In this document: positions 1 through 7,390 of the stretch, piece after piece
Numbering within the stretch: the first letter of the stretch is position 1
Layout of the letters: each line of letters opens with the position of its first letter
From: Pectobacterium sp. A5351
GTDB lineage: Bacteria > Pseudomonadota > Gammaproteobacteria > Enterobacterales > Enterobacteriaceae
Length of the DNA: 64,000 nucleotides
Direction: 5' to 3'
NCBI RefSeq assembly: GCF_028335745.1
Contig: NZ_CP116477.1
Coordinates: 2,480,001 to 2,544,000, forward strand
The notes under the pieces: generated by a model
The model's input: only the letters and a program-made list of their open reading frames with translations
What the model was told of the DNA's origin: nothing
The model's database searches: none
Position numbers and translations under genes: made by a program

Positions 1-404
1 TTTTTTGTCTCAGCTTTATCCTGTGGTGCTGGTGCTGGTGCTGGTGCTGGTGCTGGTGCTGGTGCTGGTGCTGGTGCTGGTGCTGGTGCTGGTGCTGGTG
101 CTGGTGTCCTTTTATTTTCACAGTTCCATTCTGAAGAACCATCAGCTTTGTATGTTTCAAGGCATCCGTCATGTGGTTTTTGCGTGTTTTTGATCTCAGC
201 AGATACATCTTGCACCGGCGCTTCTTTTTCTGGTGTTGGAACAAACGCTAGAAGAAAAGCTAAAGCAGCAACAGCACCAACACAAACACCGCTGAATTTA
301 CTTAACCACGGTTTATTACCTTTCTTAATGAAAGTACGCGAAAGGTATTTAGCGACTAAGATCCAAATGACAATAGAACCAGCAATAATCAAAAATTCCT
401 TCAT
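1..404 (-). CDS. Prophage membrane protein with Pro-Ala repeat linker (partial)
   Basis: This reading frame has no stop before the window edge, so its C terminus is missing. The ATG at 404 follows an AAGGAT ribosome site. Residues about 3-22 and 38-55 are strongly hydrophobic and look like two membrane segments. A polar stretch with two cysteines (about residues 81 and 95) follows, then from about residue 101 an uninterrupted Pro-Ala array of about 27 residues, then QDKAETK. The layout (membrane anchor plus rigid Pro-Ala spacer) resembles periplasm-spanning TonB or TolA-type linkers, but no family is recognised. It is the third gene downstream of the prophage repressor in the same direction, so it is probably expressed in the lysogen. 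An immunity or superinfection-exclusion role is only a guess. Confidence 0.7.
   Translation of the reverse strand, partial: MKEFLIIAGSIVIWILVAKYLSRTFIKKGNKPWLSKFSGVCVGAVAALAFLLAFVPTPEKEAPVQDVSAEIKNTQKPHDGCLETYKADGSSEWNCENKRTPAPAPAPAPAPAPAPAPAPAPAPAPAPQDKAETK
25..106. repeat. Hexanucleotide microsatellite, 13 copies of GGTGCT
   Basis: Thirteen perfect GGTGCT units (25-102) are followed by a partial GGTG. On the minus strand they encode the Pro-Ala linker of the prophage membrane protein. Because the unit is six bases, slippage would change linker length without shifting the frame. Confidence 0.97.
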
Positions 405-413
405 GTAATATCC

Positions 414-998
414 TTATCTAAATAAAAAAGATGTAAAAAATCCTAAAAAGAAAACACCGACAAATACTTTAGGGTGAGTTTTTATGAGTTCTTGCCAATC
501 CACTGCTTTAGGCTGTATGGGGTTTGGCTGGTGTTGCCGCAATTCATCTCGATCAAAATGGTCAAACGCTACTTGAAGTTGTTCACGGGATAAATCGTTG
601 AGCGTTTTCGTACCAAATTTTTTCAAACAAAATCTATCGCGTTCTGTTGCGGTATCCACGGTTAATCGCAATATTTCGCTGACTAATCGGCGGCACTCTT
701 TTGCCAGCTTAGCCTCTGCCAGTCTATGTCGCAGATACGTCTCAGCTTTATGATATTTCTTGGTTGTAATGCCATTGATACTGTGAACATCAATATGGGC
801 ATGAACGGCTCGCCACAGATCTTTCTTAGGCTCGCCGCTGGCAGTAACAAGGTCATCTAGCAATTGGTGCAGGCGATGACGCTGAGCTGGAAGTAGCGAC
901 TCATCATCTGTCGGGTTTTCACCTGAAGGGGGATGTATATTGATAATGTCTCTGGATGAGAACTGTCCCTGTGCAGTTCCATTAAATTCCTGCCGCAT
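414..998 (-). CDS. Prophage protein with C-terminal membrane anchor
   Basis: 194 aa, with an ATG preceded by AAAGGAGA. The N terminus carries NGTAQGQFSSRDI, related to the tail of the neighbouring repressor (NGDISGQFAGNQI). Two short similar segments follow, about residues 61-92 (LWRAVHAHIDVHSINGITTK region) and 121-151 (FCLKKFGTKTLNDLSREQL region). Each is a basic helix, a short loop, then a helix with a conserved Ala and hydrophobics, as in the ORF6C/antirepressor type of phage module. That resemblance is weak and from memory. The last 16 residues (about 177-192) are hydrophobic and end in FLFR, suggesting a tail-anchored inner-membrane protein. It lies 32 bases after the repressor on the same strand, so it is likely co-transcribed in the lysogen. 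Function unknown. Confidence 0.75.
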   Translation of the reverse strand: MRQEFNGTAQGQFSSRDIINIHPPSGENPTDDESLLPAQRHRLHQLLDDLVTASGEPKKDLWRAVHAHIDVHSINGITTKKYHKAETYLRHRLAEAKLAKECRRLVSEILRLTVDTATERDRFCLKKFGTKTLNDLSREQLQVAFDHFDRDELRQHQPNPIQPKAVDWQELIKTHPKVFVGVFFLGFFTSFLFR

Positions 999-1030
999 CC
1001 TATCTCCTTTATTACTGTGTGTTACTCGTT

Positions 1031-1444
1031 CTATTTATTTTTTTTATTACTGACCGCGCCATTATTAACAATCTGATTACCGGCAAATTGACCACTAATA
1101 TCGCCATTGAATATCTGAGGAGCAGCACCTTGCGGAACAGAACCAACTGTTAAAGCTGCGAGTACAGCAGACTTGACCGCTAATGGTGCAGATCGATAGT
1201 GATTAATCAATTCCAGTTCATCATTGGGTAAAGCCGCACTTGCTCTTACCCCTGTGACAACATACTGAACATCTAAGCCAAATTTTGCTAGCGCAGCCAA
1301 ATAAGAAGCATCAGGAAAACGCTCACCTTTTTCATAGTTTAGCTGGGTAAGTTTTTTCACTCCGCCGATCTCTCCCATAGCGGGCTGGCTCAATCCTAAC
1401 CGTTCACGTTCTTCTCTTAGGCGCTCGCCGATATAATTTTGCAT
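1031..1444 (-). CDS. Prophage XRE-family repressor
   Basis: 137 aa from the ATG at 1444, which has an AGAGATTAG ribosome site. A longer frame begins at 1537 but would run through the divergent promoter and operator. Residues 5-60 form a typical Cro/CI helix-turn-helix (GERLREERERLGLSQPAM, then EKGERFPDASYL). Residues 80-105 (ELINHYRSAPLAVKSAVL) are a helix pair common in short XRE repressors. There is no RecA-cleavable peptidase domain, so simple SOS cleavage is not expected. The C terminus has an unusual NGDISGQFAGNQIVNNG tail. It lies next to a perfect palindrome overlapping the rightward early promoter, its probable operator. This fits the Mu c-repressor position. Confidence 0.85.
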   Translation of the reverse strand: MQNYIGERLREERERLGLSQPAMGEIGGVKKLTQLNYEKGERFPDASYLAALAKFGLDVQYVVTGVRASAALPNDELELINHYRSAPLAVKSAVLAALTVGSVPQGAAPQIFNGDISGQFAGNQIVNNGAVSNKKNK

Positions 1445-1455
1445 ACTAATCTCTA

Positions 1456-1484
1456 TTGACTGGTATAAATTTTTATACCATAAT
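1456..1484 (+). promoter_or_regulatory. Early rightward phage promoter
   Basis: The -35 box is TTGACT (1456-1461), the spacer is 17 bp and the -10 box is CATAAT (1479-1484). It sits between the divergent repressor and gp16-type genes, in the right place to drive the transposition operon. Confidence 0.75.
1461..1480. promoter_or_regulatory. Repressor operator palindrome
   Basis: TGGTATAAA (1461-1469) and TTTATACCA (1472-1480) are perfect 9-bp inverted arms with a 2-bp centre. The palindrome fills the spacer of the early promoter, so a protein bound here would block polymerase. The likely ligand is the adjacent XRE repressor or the gp16-family protein. Confidence 0.7.
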
Positions 1485-1530
1485 CTACCACGTATTCTAC
1501 AAACATCATTGCATAACCGGAGGCCATAGC

Positions 1531-1719
1531 ATGACACCCGAACAAGTTAAAAACCGCTTGCAGCAACGCGGTATCACCATCACCCAATGGGCACGAGAGA
1601 ATGGCTACTCTCGTGAAGCGGTCTATCGCGTACTGAGCGGCATAACAAAAGCCAAGTACGGCCAGGCACATGAAATCGCCGTCAAACTCGGCCTTAAAAC
1701 CACGGCCCGTGCCGCCTGA
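1531..1719 (+). CDS. BcepMu gp16-family phage regulatory protein
   Basis: 62 aa. The ATG at 1531 has a GGAGG site at 1519-1523. An upstream in-frame ATG at 1456 lies inside the promoter and is not used here. The sequence TPEQVKNRLQQRGITITQWA, then ENGYSREAVYRVLSG and HEIAVKLGLK, is characteristic of the BcepMu gp16 family, small helix-turn-helix proteins at the start of the early operon of BcepMu-like transposable phages. By position it replaces the Ner protein of phage Mu, which dampens early transcription. That role is inferred from position. Confidence 0.85.
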   Translation: MTPEQVKNRLQQRGITITQWARENGYSREAVYRVLSGITKAKYGQAHEIAVKLGLKTTARAA

Positions 1720-1771
1720 TATCTATCATCCTGCGTAACAGATTATCACATATCGCAAAAAGGGGAATGAC

Positions 1772-2077
1772 ATGACTAAGGCAAATGTTTCCAGCGCAGG
1801 CGCTCGGATCTTGCGCGTTCTCAAAGCGCTACGCGGCCATACCCTGAACGGGGTATCAAACGGTGAACTGGCGGCGGCGCTGGACGATTCTCCGGCCAAC
1901 GTTAACCGTGCCTTGAACACCCTTATTGAGGAAGGACTGGCGCAAAAACTGGATAACGGCAGGTTCGCCCTCTCGATGCAGGCGCTACAAATCGCCCAGG
2001 CACATGCAAACGAAATTTCACGGGCGCAAGACCGTATTAACGAAATGAACCAACGCCTGCTGGCTGGCAGTCGCTAA
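1772..2077 (+). CDS. IclR-like winged-helix phage regulator
   Basis: 101 aa. Residues 9-70 form a winged helix-turn-helix of the IclR N-terminal type: ILRVLKALRG, GVSNGELAAALDDSPANVNR as recognition helices, then a GLAQKLDNGRFALS wing. It has no effector-binding domain and ends in a short helical tail. It has an AGGGGA ribosome site and sits in the early operon, 52 bases after the gp16-type gene and 9 bases before the DUF3102 gene. It probably binds DNA and modulates early phage transcription, but its target is unknown. Confidence 0.75.
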   Translation: MTKANVSSAGARILRVLKALRGHTLNGVSNGELAAALDDSPANVNRALNTLIEEGLAQKLDNGRFALSMQALQIAQAHANEISRAQDRINEMNQRLLAGSR

Positions 2078-2086
2078 GGATAAGAA

Positions 2087-2995
2087 ATGGCACGCACCAA
2101 GTCACAAACGGTTGAATTAGTAGAAGATGCTCCGTTAGCGGGCGATCTGAATGTGAAACTCAATGCTCTGACGGAACACCGGATGCAAGTCATGGATCAG
2201 TTTGGCGATGGTTTGCCATATGAACGTTCCCGTATTGTTCATGAAGCACGGTTTTATATGACACAAAGTGCAGAGGCGATGCTTGAAGCAGGGAAACGTC
2301 TGGCTATTCTCAAGGATTGTGAACCACATGGAGAATTTGAATCTATTGTTCGGGACGAGTTAGGTATTCCTGAGCGAACAGCTCAGCGCCTAATGCAAGC
2401 ATCAATTAAATATATGTCTCCACAGTTAAGTTCAAAAGCGCCAGCGCTGGCGCTTTTGGGAAAGACCAAGTTATTTGAATTAATGACCGAGGATGATGAT
2501 GTCCTCTCTGAGTTAGCCGATGGCGGTACAGTTGCAGGTATGACGCTGGATGACATTGATCGCATGACCAGCCGCGAACTGAAAGCCGCACTGCGCGAAG
2601 CCCGCGAGACCAATACCGCCCAGCAACGCGTTCTGACCGACAAAAACCAGAAGATAGATGACCTGACCACCAAACTGGATAAGAAATCCCGCATTCAGCC
2701 ACCGCCGCCCGATCAGGAAGCGGAGAAGCTACGTAAAGAAGTCAGCGCCATTGCCTTTGAAGCGGAAGCTGCCATCACCGTTCGTCTTCACACAGCATTT
2801 TCAACCTTGACCACCTTCACATCCGATAACGATGTAGAGCCACCGTATGATTTTATGGCGGGTTTGGTGTGCCAGATAGAGCGTGCGTTACACCATATCC
2901 GCGCAGTTTTTGACCTTGAGGCAGCACCTACAGGTAGCGAACGTCCAACGTGGCTAGATGCGCCGGAACCTGTGATTCCGCGTACAGACGCATAA
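2087..2995 (+). CDS. DUF3102 domain phage protein
   Basis: 302 aa. Residues about 45-115 contain the DUF3102 signature: EAMLEAGKRLAILKDCEPHG, FESIVRDELGIPERTAQRLM. This domain is common in early regions of transposable phages and other mobile elements, and its biochemical role is not established. The ERTAQRLM part resembles a recognition helix, so DNA binding is plausible. Residues about 165-205 are charged and heptad-like, predicting a coiled coil. Expected to be co-transcribed with the downstream transposase, whose start is 9 bases after this stop. Confidence 0.8.
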   Translation: MARTKSQTVELVEDAPLAGDLNVKLNALTEHRMQVMDQFGDGLPYERSRIVHEARFYMTQSAEAMLEAGKRLAILKDCEPHGEFESIVRDELGIPERTAQRLMQASIKYMSPQLSSKAPALALLGKTKLFELMTEDDDVLSELADGGTVAGMTLDDIDRMTSRELKAALREARETNTAQQRVLTDKNQKIDDLTTKLDKKSRIQPPPPDQEAEKLRKEVSAIAFEAEAAITVRLHTAFSTLTTFTSDNDVEPPYDFMAGLVCQIERALHHIRAVFDLEAAPTGSERPTWLDAPEPVIPRTDA

Positions 2996-3004
2996 GGGGA
3001 CGCC

Positions 3005-4774
3005 ATGAGTGCCGCCCTGACAGAACGATTAGTAGCTATCGCGCGTGTCGCACGGCAGGCCGGGCATGGCGAACGCGGTGCCATCTATGACGCCGCCTGT
3101 ATTGAGCTGGGGCTATCTCGCGCCACGTTGCTACGCAAGTTAAAGGAGGTTGCCGTGACTGACAAACGCAAAAAGCGTGCCGATGCTGGACAAAGCGCCT
3201 TGACGCGGGATGAAGCTGCCATGATTTCCGCCACATTGATGGAAGCAACCCGTAAAAACGGCAAACGCTTGTACTCCATCGCTGACGCCGTAGAGACCTT
3301 GCGGGCAAACGACATGATCGCTGCTGGGCGCATTGATGAAGCCACGGGCGAGTTTTATGCCCTGTCAGAGACCGCTATCAGCCGCGCTCTGCGCAATTAC
3401 GGCCTGCATCCCGATCAGTTAAGCCAGCCTGCGCCCGTGACCGAGCTGGCCAGTCTGCACCCTAACCATGTATGGGAAATCGACGCCTCACTTTGCACCC
3501 TCTATTACCTGAGCAACGGACATAAGGGCTTGCAGGTGATGGACAGCGCGAGGTTCTACAAGAATAAACCAGCAAATGTGGCACGTATCGCCAGTGACCG
3601 CGTCTGGAGCTATGAAATCACTGACCACACCAGCGGCTGGATCTACGTCGAGTATGTGATGGGCGCTGAATCTGGCGAAAACCTGTGCTCTGTGCTCATC
3701 AACGCCTTGCAAGAGCGCGGCGGCGCGGATGTGCTGCACGGCGTGCCTAAGCTGCTGTATCTCGACCCCGGTTCTGCCAACACCGCAAGCATGACAAAAA
3801 ACCTGTGTCGTGCATTGGGTATCGATTTGAAGGCGCATAAAGCCCATGCGGCGCGTTCAACAGGCAGCGTTGAGAAGGCCCGCGACATCATCGAACGCAA
3901 ACTGGAGCCGGGCCTGAAGTTTCAACCGGTTCATAGTCTGGAAGAGCTGAATGCGCTGGCTGTGAAATGGCGTTCTCACTTCAATGCTACCGCTGTTCAT
4001 AGCCGCCACGGACAGACTCGCACCGATATCTGGCTGAAAATCAACGCTGAACAGTTGGTGAAAGCGCCGTCTATTGAGGTTTGCCGCGAACTGGCCGTCG
4101 CAACACCAGAAGAGCGCAAGGTCAAGCCGAAGCTGCGCGTGTCGTTCCGTGGCATTGAATACGATGTGTCTACCGTACCCGATGTGAGGGTCGGCGAGAA
4201 GTTGCTGATCACCCGCAATCCGTGGCGCACCGATGCCGCGCAAGTGGTACTGACAGGTGAAGATGGCCACGACACTTTCTTCCTGATCGATGAAGTCACC
4301 AAAAATGAATTTGGCTTTGCCGACTCTGCCGCAGTGATCGGCGAAAACTACAAATCGCACGCAGATACGCCAGCTCAAACTGCTGCCAAAGAAATTGAAC
4401 AACTGGTGACGGGAACGGATAACGCGACGGATGCGGCGGCGGCACGTAAAGCGAAGGCGCTGCCGTTCGGCGGCAAACTTGACCCATACAAACACATTGA
4501 CGACACCACGTTACCTGCATTTATGCCGCGTCGTGGTACGGAATCTGATGTACGCAGCCCGCGTATCGAACAGCGGCCCCTTACGCATGTTGAAGCGGCT
4601 AAGGCGCTGCGTGAGCGGTTTGCAGCCCGTAACCAGACATGGACAGCCGGACACTTTCGCCAACTGGTTGAACTTTATCCCGCTGGCGTGCCGGAAGAAC
4701 AACTTGATGACGCTGTCGATGCGCTGCTAACACCGGTTTCCGGCAATGTCATCAACATCGTCAACGGGAATTAA
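3005..4774 (+). CDS. DDE transposase of Mu/BcepMu type
   Basis: 589 aa. It catalyses DNA strand transfer for integration and replicative transposition of the phage. Residues 1-50 form an N-terminal helix-turn-helix. Residues about 150-340 are an integrase-core (rve) catalytic domain with a candidate triad D160 (VWEIDAS), D254 (LYLDPGSAN) and E290 (GSVEKARD). The C-terminal part (about 370-440) looks like the Mu transposase beta-barrel. The start has AAGGGGA upstream. A second strong ribosome site (AAAGGAGG, 3142-3149) lies just before an in-frame GTG at 3155 and could give a 539-residue form without the N-terminal HTH. The ATPase partner starts 9 bases downstream. Confidence 0.9.
   Translation: MSAALTERLVAIARVARQAGHGERGAIYDAACIELGLSRATLLRKLKEVAVTDKRKKRADAGQSALTRDEAAMISATLMEATRKNGKRLYSIADAVETLRANDMIAAGRIDEATGEFYALSETAISRALRNYGLHPDQLSQPAPVTELASLHPNHVWEIDASLCTLYYLSNGHKGLQVMDSARFYKNKPANVARIASDRVWSYEITDHTSGWIYVEYVMGAESGENLCSVLINALQERGGADVLHGVPKLLYLDPGSANTASMTKNLCRALGIDLKAHKAHAARSTGSVEKARDIIERKLEPGLKFQPVHSLEELNALAVKWRSHFNATAVHSRHGQTRTDIWLKINAEQLVKAPSIEVCRELAVATPEERKVKPKLRVSFRGIEYDVSTVPDVRVGEKLLITRNPWRTDAAQVVLTGEDGHDTFFLIDEVTKNEFGFADSAAVIGENYKSHADTPAQTAAKEIEQLVTGTDNATDAAAARKAKALPFGGKLDPYKHIDDTTLPAFMPRRGTESDVRSPRIEQRPLTHVEAAKALRERFAARNQTWTAGHFRQLVELYPAGVPEEQLDDAVDALLTPVSGNVINIVNGN
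3142..3157 (+). promoter_or_regulatory. Internal ribosome site and GTG start in the transposase
   Basis: AAAGGAGG (3142-3149), a 5-base spacer, then GTG (3155-3157) in frame with the transposase. Initiation here would remove the first 50 residues, which are the N-terminal HTH. This Shine-Dalgarno is as strong as any in the operon. Confidence 0.55.
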
Positions 4775-4783
4775 GGGGGGAAC

Positions 4784-5935
4784 ATGCTGGTACTGAAACA
4801 ACAGTTAAAACAGGCACGGCTCTCGCAGGCCGTTGTCGCCAGAAATATCGCAGTGTCAGAGGCCACGCTGGCACAAATTGTTAATCACGACCAGTGGCCA
4901 CGCACCAACACCGGGGAAATTCGCCAGCGTCTGACAGCCTTTCTGTCGGCTAATGGCATTGAAACACAACGTAGTTTTGATGCTGTGCAGGACGGCACAT
5001 CCCGCACAGCAGATACAACAGACCTCACAACGGAGGAAAACATGTTACTCAAAAAACAGGTGTTATTTCCAGCAACAAAAAAGGCATTCGGACTGTTCCG
5101 TGACCCCTTTTCCGATGATGCCATGCAGGGCGCGGAAGACGTTTTTACTACGCCGGATAGCCGCTATGTGCGTGAATCACTGTATCAGACCGCGAAACAT
5201 GGCGGCCTGATGGCGGTTATCGGCGAGTCTGGAGCGGGTAAATCCACGCTGCGCCGCGACCTTATCGAACGTATCAACCGCGAGAACGCGCCCGTTATCG
5301 TGATTGAGCCGTATGTGATTGCGATGGAAGACAACGACGTTAAAGGTAAGACGTTGAAAGCCGCCGCCATTGCCGAAGCGATCATCAACACCATCGCCCC
5401 GCTGGAAGGCGTGAAGCGGTCACAAGAAGCACGTTATCGCCAACTGCACCGCGTACTAAAAGACAGCAGCAATGCGGGCTACAGTCACGTTCTTGTGATT
5501 GAAGAGGCGCATAGCCTGCCGATCCCCACGCTGAAGCATTTGAAGCGATTTTACGAGCTGGAAAGCGGGTTTAAGAAGTTGCTATCTATCGTCCTGATCG
5601 GTCAGCCAGAGCTAGCCGTCAAGCTAAGCGAACGCAATATGGAAGTTCGTGAAGTCGTCCAGCGCTGTGAAATCGTCGAACTGCTGCCCCTTGATAACAG
5701 CCTGGAAGCGTTTCTGACATTCAAAGTTGAGCGCACAGGCAAAAAGCTAAGCGACATTATGGATAGCAGCGCGATTGACGCTATCCGGGGCCGTCTCAGC
5801 AGCAATCTCGGCAGTCGGAAGAATGTCAGCCTTCTATACCCGCTGGCCGTTTCCAACTTAGTGATTGCTGCAATGAATCTGGCCGCTGAGATCGGCGTGC
5901 CAGTGGTTAATGCTGATGTCGTTAAGGGGGTTTAG
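4784..5935 (+). CDS. MuB/ExeA-type AAA ATPase, transposition target protein
   Basis: 383 aa. Residues 1-60 are an XRE-like helix-turn-helix (LKQARLSQAVVARNIAVSEA). Residues about 104-340 are an AAA ATPase: GLFRDPFSDD entry, Walker A GESGAGKS (147-154), Walker B VLVIEEAH (236-243), and a sensor-like SIVLIGQPEL. In Mu, MuB binds DNA with ATP, picks the target and activates the transposase. The BcepMu equivalent is ExeA-like, as here. It follows the transposase by 9 bases. GGAGG at 5032-5036 precedes an in-frame ATG at 5042 that would yield a 297-residue ATPase lacking the HTH. Confidence 0.88.
   Translation: MLVLKQQLKQARLSQAVVARNIAVSEATLAQIVNHDQWPRTNTGEIRQRLTAFLSANGIETQRSFDAVQDGTSRTADTTDLTTEENMLLKKQVLFPATKKAFGLFRDPFSDDAMQGAEDVFTTPDSRYVRESLYQTAKHGGLMAVIGESGAGKSTLRRDLIERINRENAPVIVIEPYVIAMEDNDVKGKTLKAAAIAEAIINTIAPLEGVKRSQEARYRQLHRVLKDSSNAGYSHVLVIEEAHSLPIPTLKHLKRFYELESGFKKLLSIVLIGQPELAVKLSERNMEVREVVQRCEIVELLPLDNSLEAFLTFKVERTGKKLSDIMDSSAIDAIRGRLSSNLGSRKNVSLLYPLAVSNLVIAAMNLAAEIGVPVVNADVVKGV
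5032..5044 (+). promoter_or_regulatory. Internal ribosome site and ATG start in the MuB-type ATPase
   Basis: GGAGG (5032-5036), a 5-base spacer, then ATG (5042-5044) in frame. The product would start just after the HTH and linker and would keep the whole ATPase domain. It parallels the internal start in the transposase gene. Confidence 0.55.
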
Positions 5936-5937
5936 CA

Positions 5938-6195
5938 GTGGCCAAAATCATTATTTCTGTACAACAACTGCCTGCTGGGTTGGTCAATGAGGATCAGGTA
6001 CTCAGCCAGTCCATTAACGTTTCAATTGAAAATGAAACAGGTGACATCGTCGTGACACAACTGCTGGCAACGATGATTAAAGATGAGATGGCTAATGCGA
6101 TTAATGCGGCCAACACCAGGCTGATGAAACATCTCAATGCGGCAGGAATGAGCTTCACCAGCCAAATGATGCGTAATCACAGGGATCTGCACTGA
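5938..6195 (+). CDS. Small prophage protein, unknown
   Basis: 85 aa, GTG start two bases after the ATPase stop, preceded by AAGGGGG. Soluble, with no membrane segment. The first half looks beta-rich (KIIISVQQL, VSIENETGDIVVTQLL) and the second half helical (MIKDEMANAINAANTRLMKH). I do not recognise a family. Tight spacing places it in the transposition operon. Confidence 0.65.
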   Translation: MAKIIISVQQLPAGLVNEDQVLSQSINVSIENETGDIVVTQLLATMIKDEMANAINAANTRLMKHLNAAGMSFTSQMMRNHRDLH

Positions 6196-6222
6196 GCACC
6201 TTATATTCTGGGGGACTGATAT

Positions 6223-6492
6223 ATGACGTCTGTTTTGAATATTGATGAGCAATTATCCAATGTGCAAGCCGTCATGACGGCGCTACGAGCCATGAATGCG
6301 ACGGTTCACAGTGTCATGCTCAAGGGTAGCCAACCTATTATTCGCATTGCCAGAAATGGCCACTGTGCAAAATTGATTGAAAACGGTGTGGCGCGTTATG
6401 TGCTGACTGGTGTGAATAACAATGGCCGGTTTCGACAAGGGGAATTTGAACAGCACGGATGCCGAATTATTTGGTCTGAGTCATTACATTGA
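6223..6492 (+). CDS. Small prophage protein, unknown
   Basis: 89 aa from the ATG at 6223, preceded by GGGGGA. A mixed helix/strand soluble protein: an N-terminal helix (DEQLSNVQAVMTALRAM) then short strands with basic residues (PIIRIARNGHCAKL, GVARYVLTG). I know no function. It keeps the spacing and direction of the early operon, which supports it as a real gene. Confidence 0.6.
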   Translation: MTSVLNIDEQLSNVQAVMTALRAMNATVHSVMLKGSQPIIRIARNGHCAKLIENGVARYVLTGVNNNGRFRQGEFEQHGCRIIWSESLH

Positions 6493-6501
6493 GGGGAAAC
6501 G

Positions 6502-6702
6502 ATGGCAACAAAGCGGCAGTTGGCATCATTTCATCATCGTCGGTTAACGCGCATGTATCGTGAATTAATTCAGATGAGTGATCGATGGGATGATGTTGAT
6601 GGATGGGCATCTCAACGCCTTTTGGATATCGCAGAGCAAATAACGTTATTAGCACGACAAATTAACGAGACTAGTAGCAGAGGGAATAAACGTGGAAATT
6701 AA
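6502..6702 (+). CDS. Small prophage protein, unknown
   Basis: 66 aa from the ATG at 6502, with AGGGGAAACG upstream. Mostly helical and basic at the N terminus (KRQLASFHHRRLTRMYRELI), with a WDDVDGWASQRLLDIAEQI helix. Its last 11 bases overlap the start of the DUF3164 gene, suggesting translational coupling. No family is recognised. Confidence 0.6.
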   Translation: MATKRQLASFHHRRLTRMYRELIQMSDRWDDVDGWASQRLLDIAEQITLLARQINETSSRGNKRGN

Positions 6703-7300
6703 TAAAGATGACTACATGACTGACCGTAAAGGTCGGTTAGTCCCAATTAGCCAGATCTCTGATTACGATCTGGCAATGGATACCTTTGTAAATGAACGAG
6801 TTGATGCAGCAGAAATTAAAAGCGCCGATTTGTCTGATTTTAAAACGCGCTCTTTTGATGAGTGCTATGCGTTCATGGATTTAGTTGCAGAAAAATATGG
6901 CCGTCAGCGCGGCGGTGTGAAGGGTAACGTGACGTTCTCCAGCTTTGACGGCAACAAGCAAATCACCATCAAAGTGCAGGAATCACTGACGTTCGGGCCG
7001 GAGCTGCACATTGCAAAAGAAATGATTGATGAGTGTGTTAAGGAGTGGTCACAAGGCGCTGACGAAAAGCTGCTGGCGCTGATTTCTGACGCCTTTCAGG
7101 TTGATAAAGAAGGCAATCTCAGTACCACCCGCATTTTGTCTTTGCGCAGGGTAAAAATTGACGACGAGCGCTGGAAAAAGGCAATGGAAGCTATTTCAGA
7201 GTCATTACTTGTCGCTGTATCGAAAACATATATCAATTTCAGAAAAAAAGACAACTCAGGGAAACTGGTTAATATCCCGTTAGATATCGCCGCGATTTAA
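6692..7300 (+). CDS. DUF3164 phage protein
   Basis: 202 aa with a GTG start. The sequence (DYMTDRKGRLVPISQI near the start, RGGVKGNVTFSSFDGN in the middle, SLRRVKIDDERWKKAM later) matches the DUF3164 family, found in the early regions of Mu-like phages between the B gene and gemA. The role is unknown. No membrane segment or nuclease motif is visible. It overlaps the upstream small gene by 11 bases. Confidence 0.8.
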   Translation: MEINKDDYMTDRKGRLVPISQISDYDLAMDTFVNERVDAAEIKSADLSDFKTRSFDECYAFMDLVAEKYGRQRGGVKGNVTFSSFDGNKQITIKVQESLTFGPELHIAKEMIDECVKEWSQGADEKLLALISDAFQVDKEGNLSTTRILSLRRVKIDDERWKKAMEAISESLLVAVSKTYINFRKKDNSGKLVNIPLDIAAI

Positions 7301-7390
7301 ATATAAAAAAATGAAATTTGCTTTTATTTCGGCGTCAACGCCGGGGAGTCCTGCACGCGTAATTCAGCATAACCACTATTTGGAGAGCAC

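Noticed and set aside
5..408. Two plus-strand frames across the GGTGCT repeat, one giving a Leu-Val repeat peptide
   Set aside because: They are the reverse side of the minus-strand membrane protein. Neither has a ribosome site, and the minus frame has hydrophobic segments and operon context.
1453..1671. 72-codon minus-strand frame upstream of the repressor
   Set aside because: It lies over the promoter/operator and is antisense to the gp16-family gene; no family resemblance.
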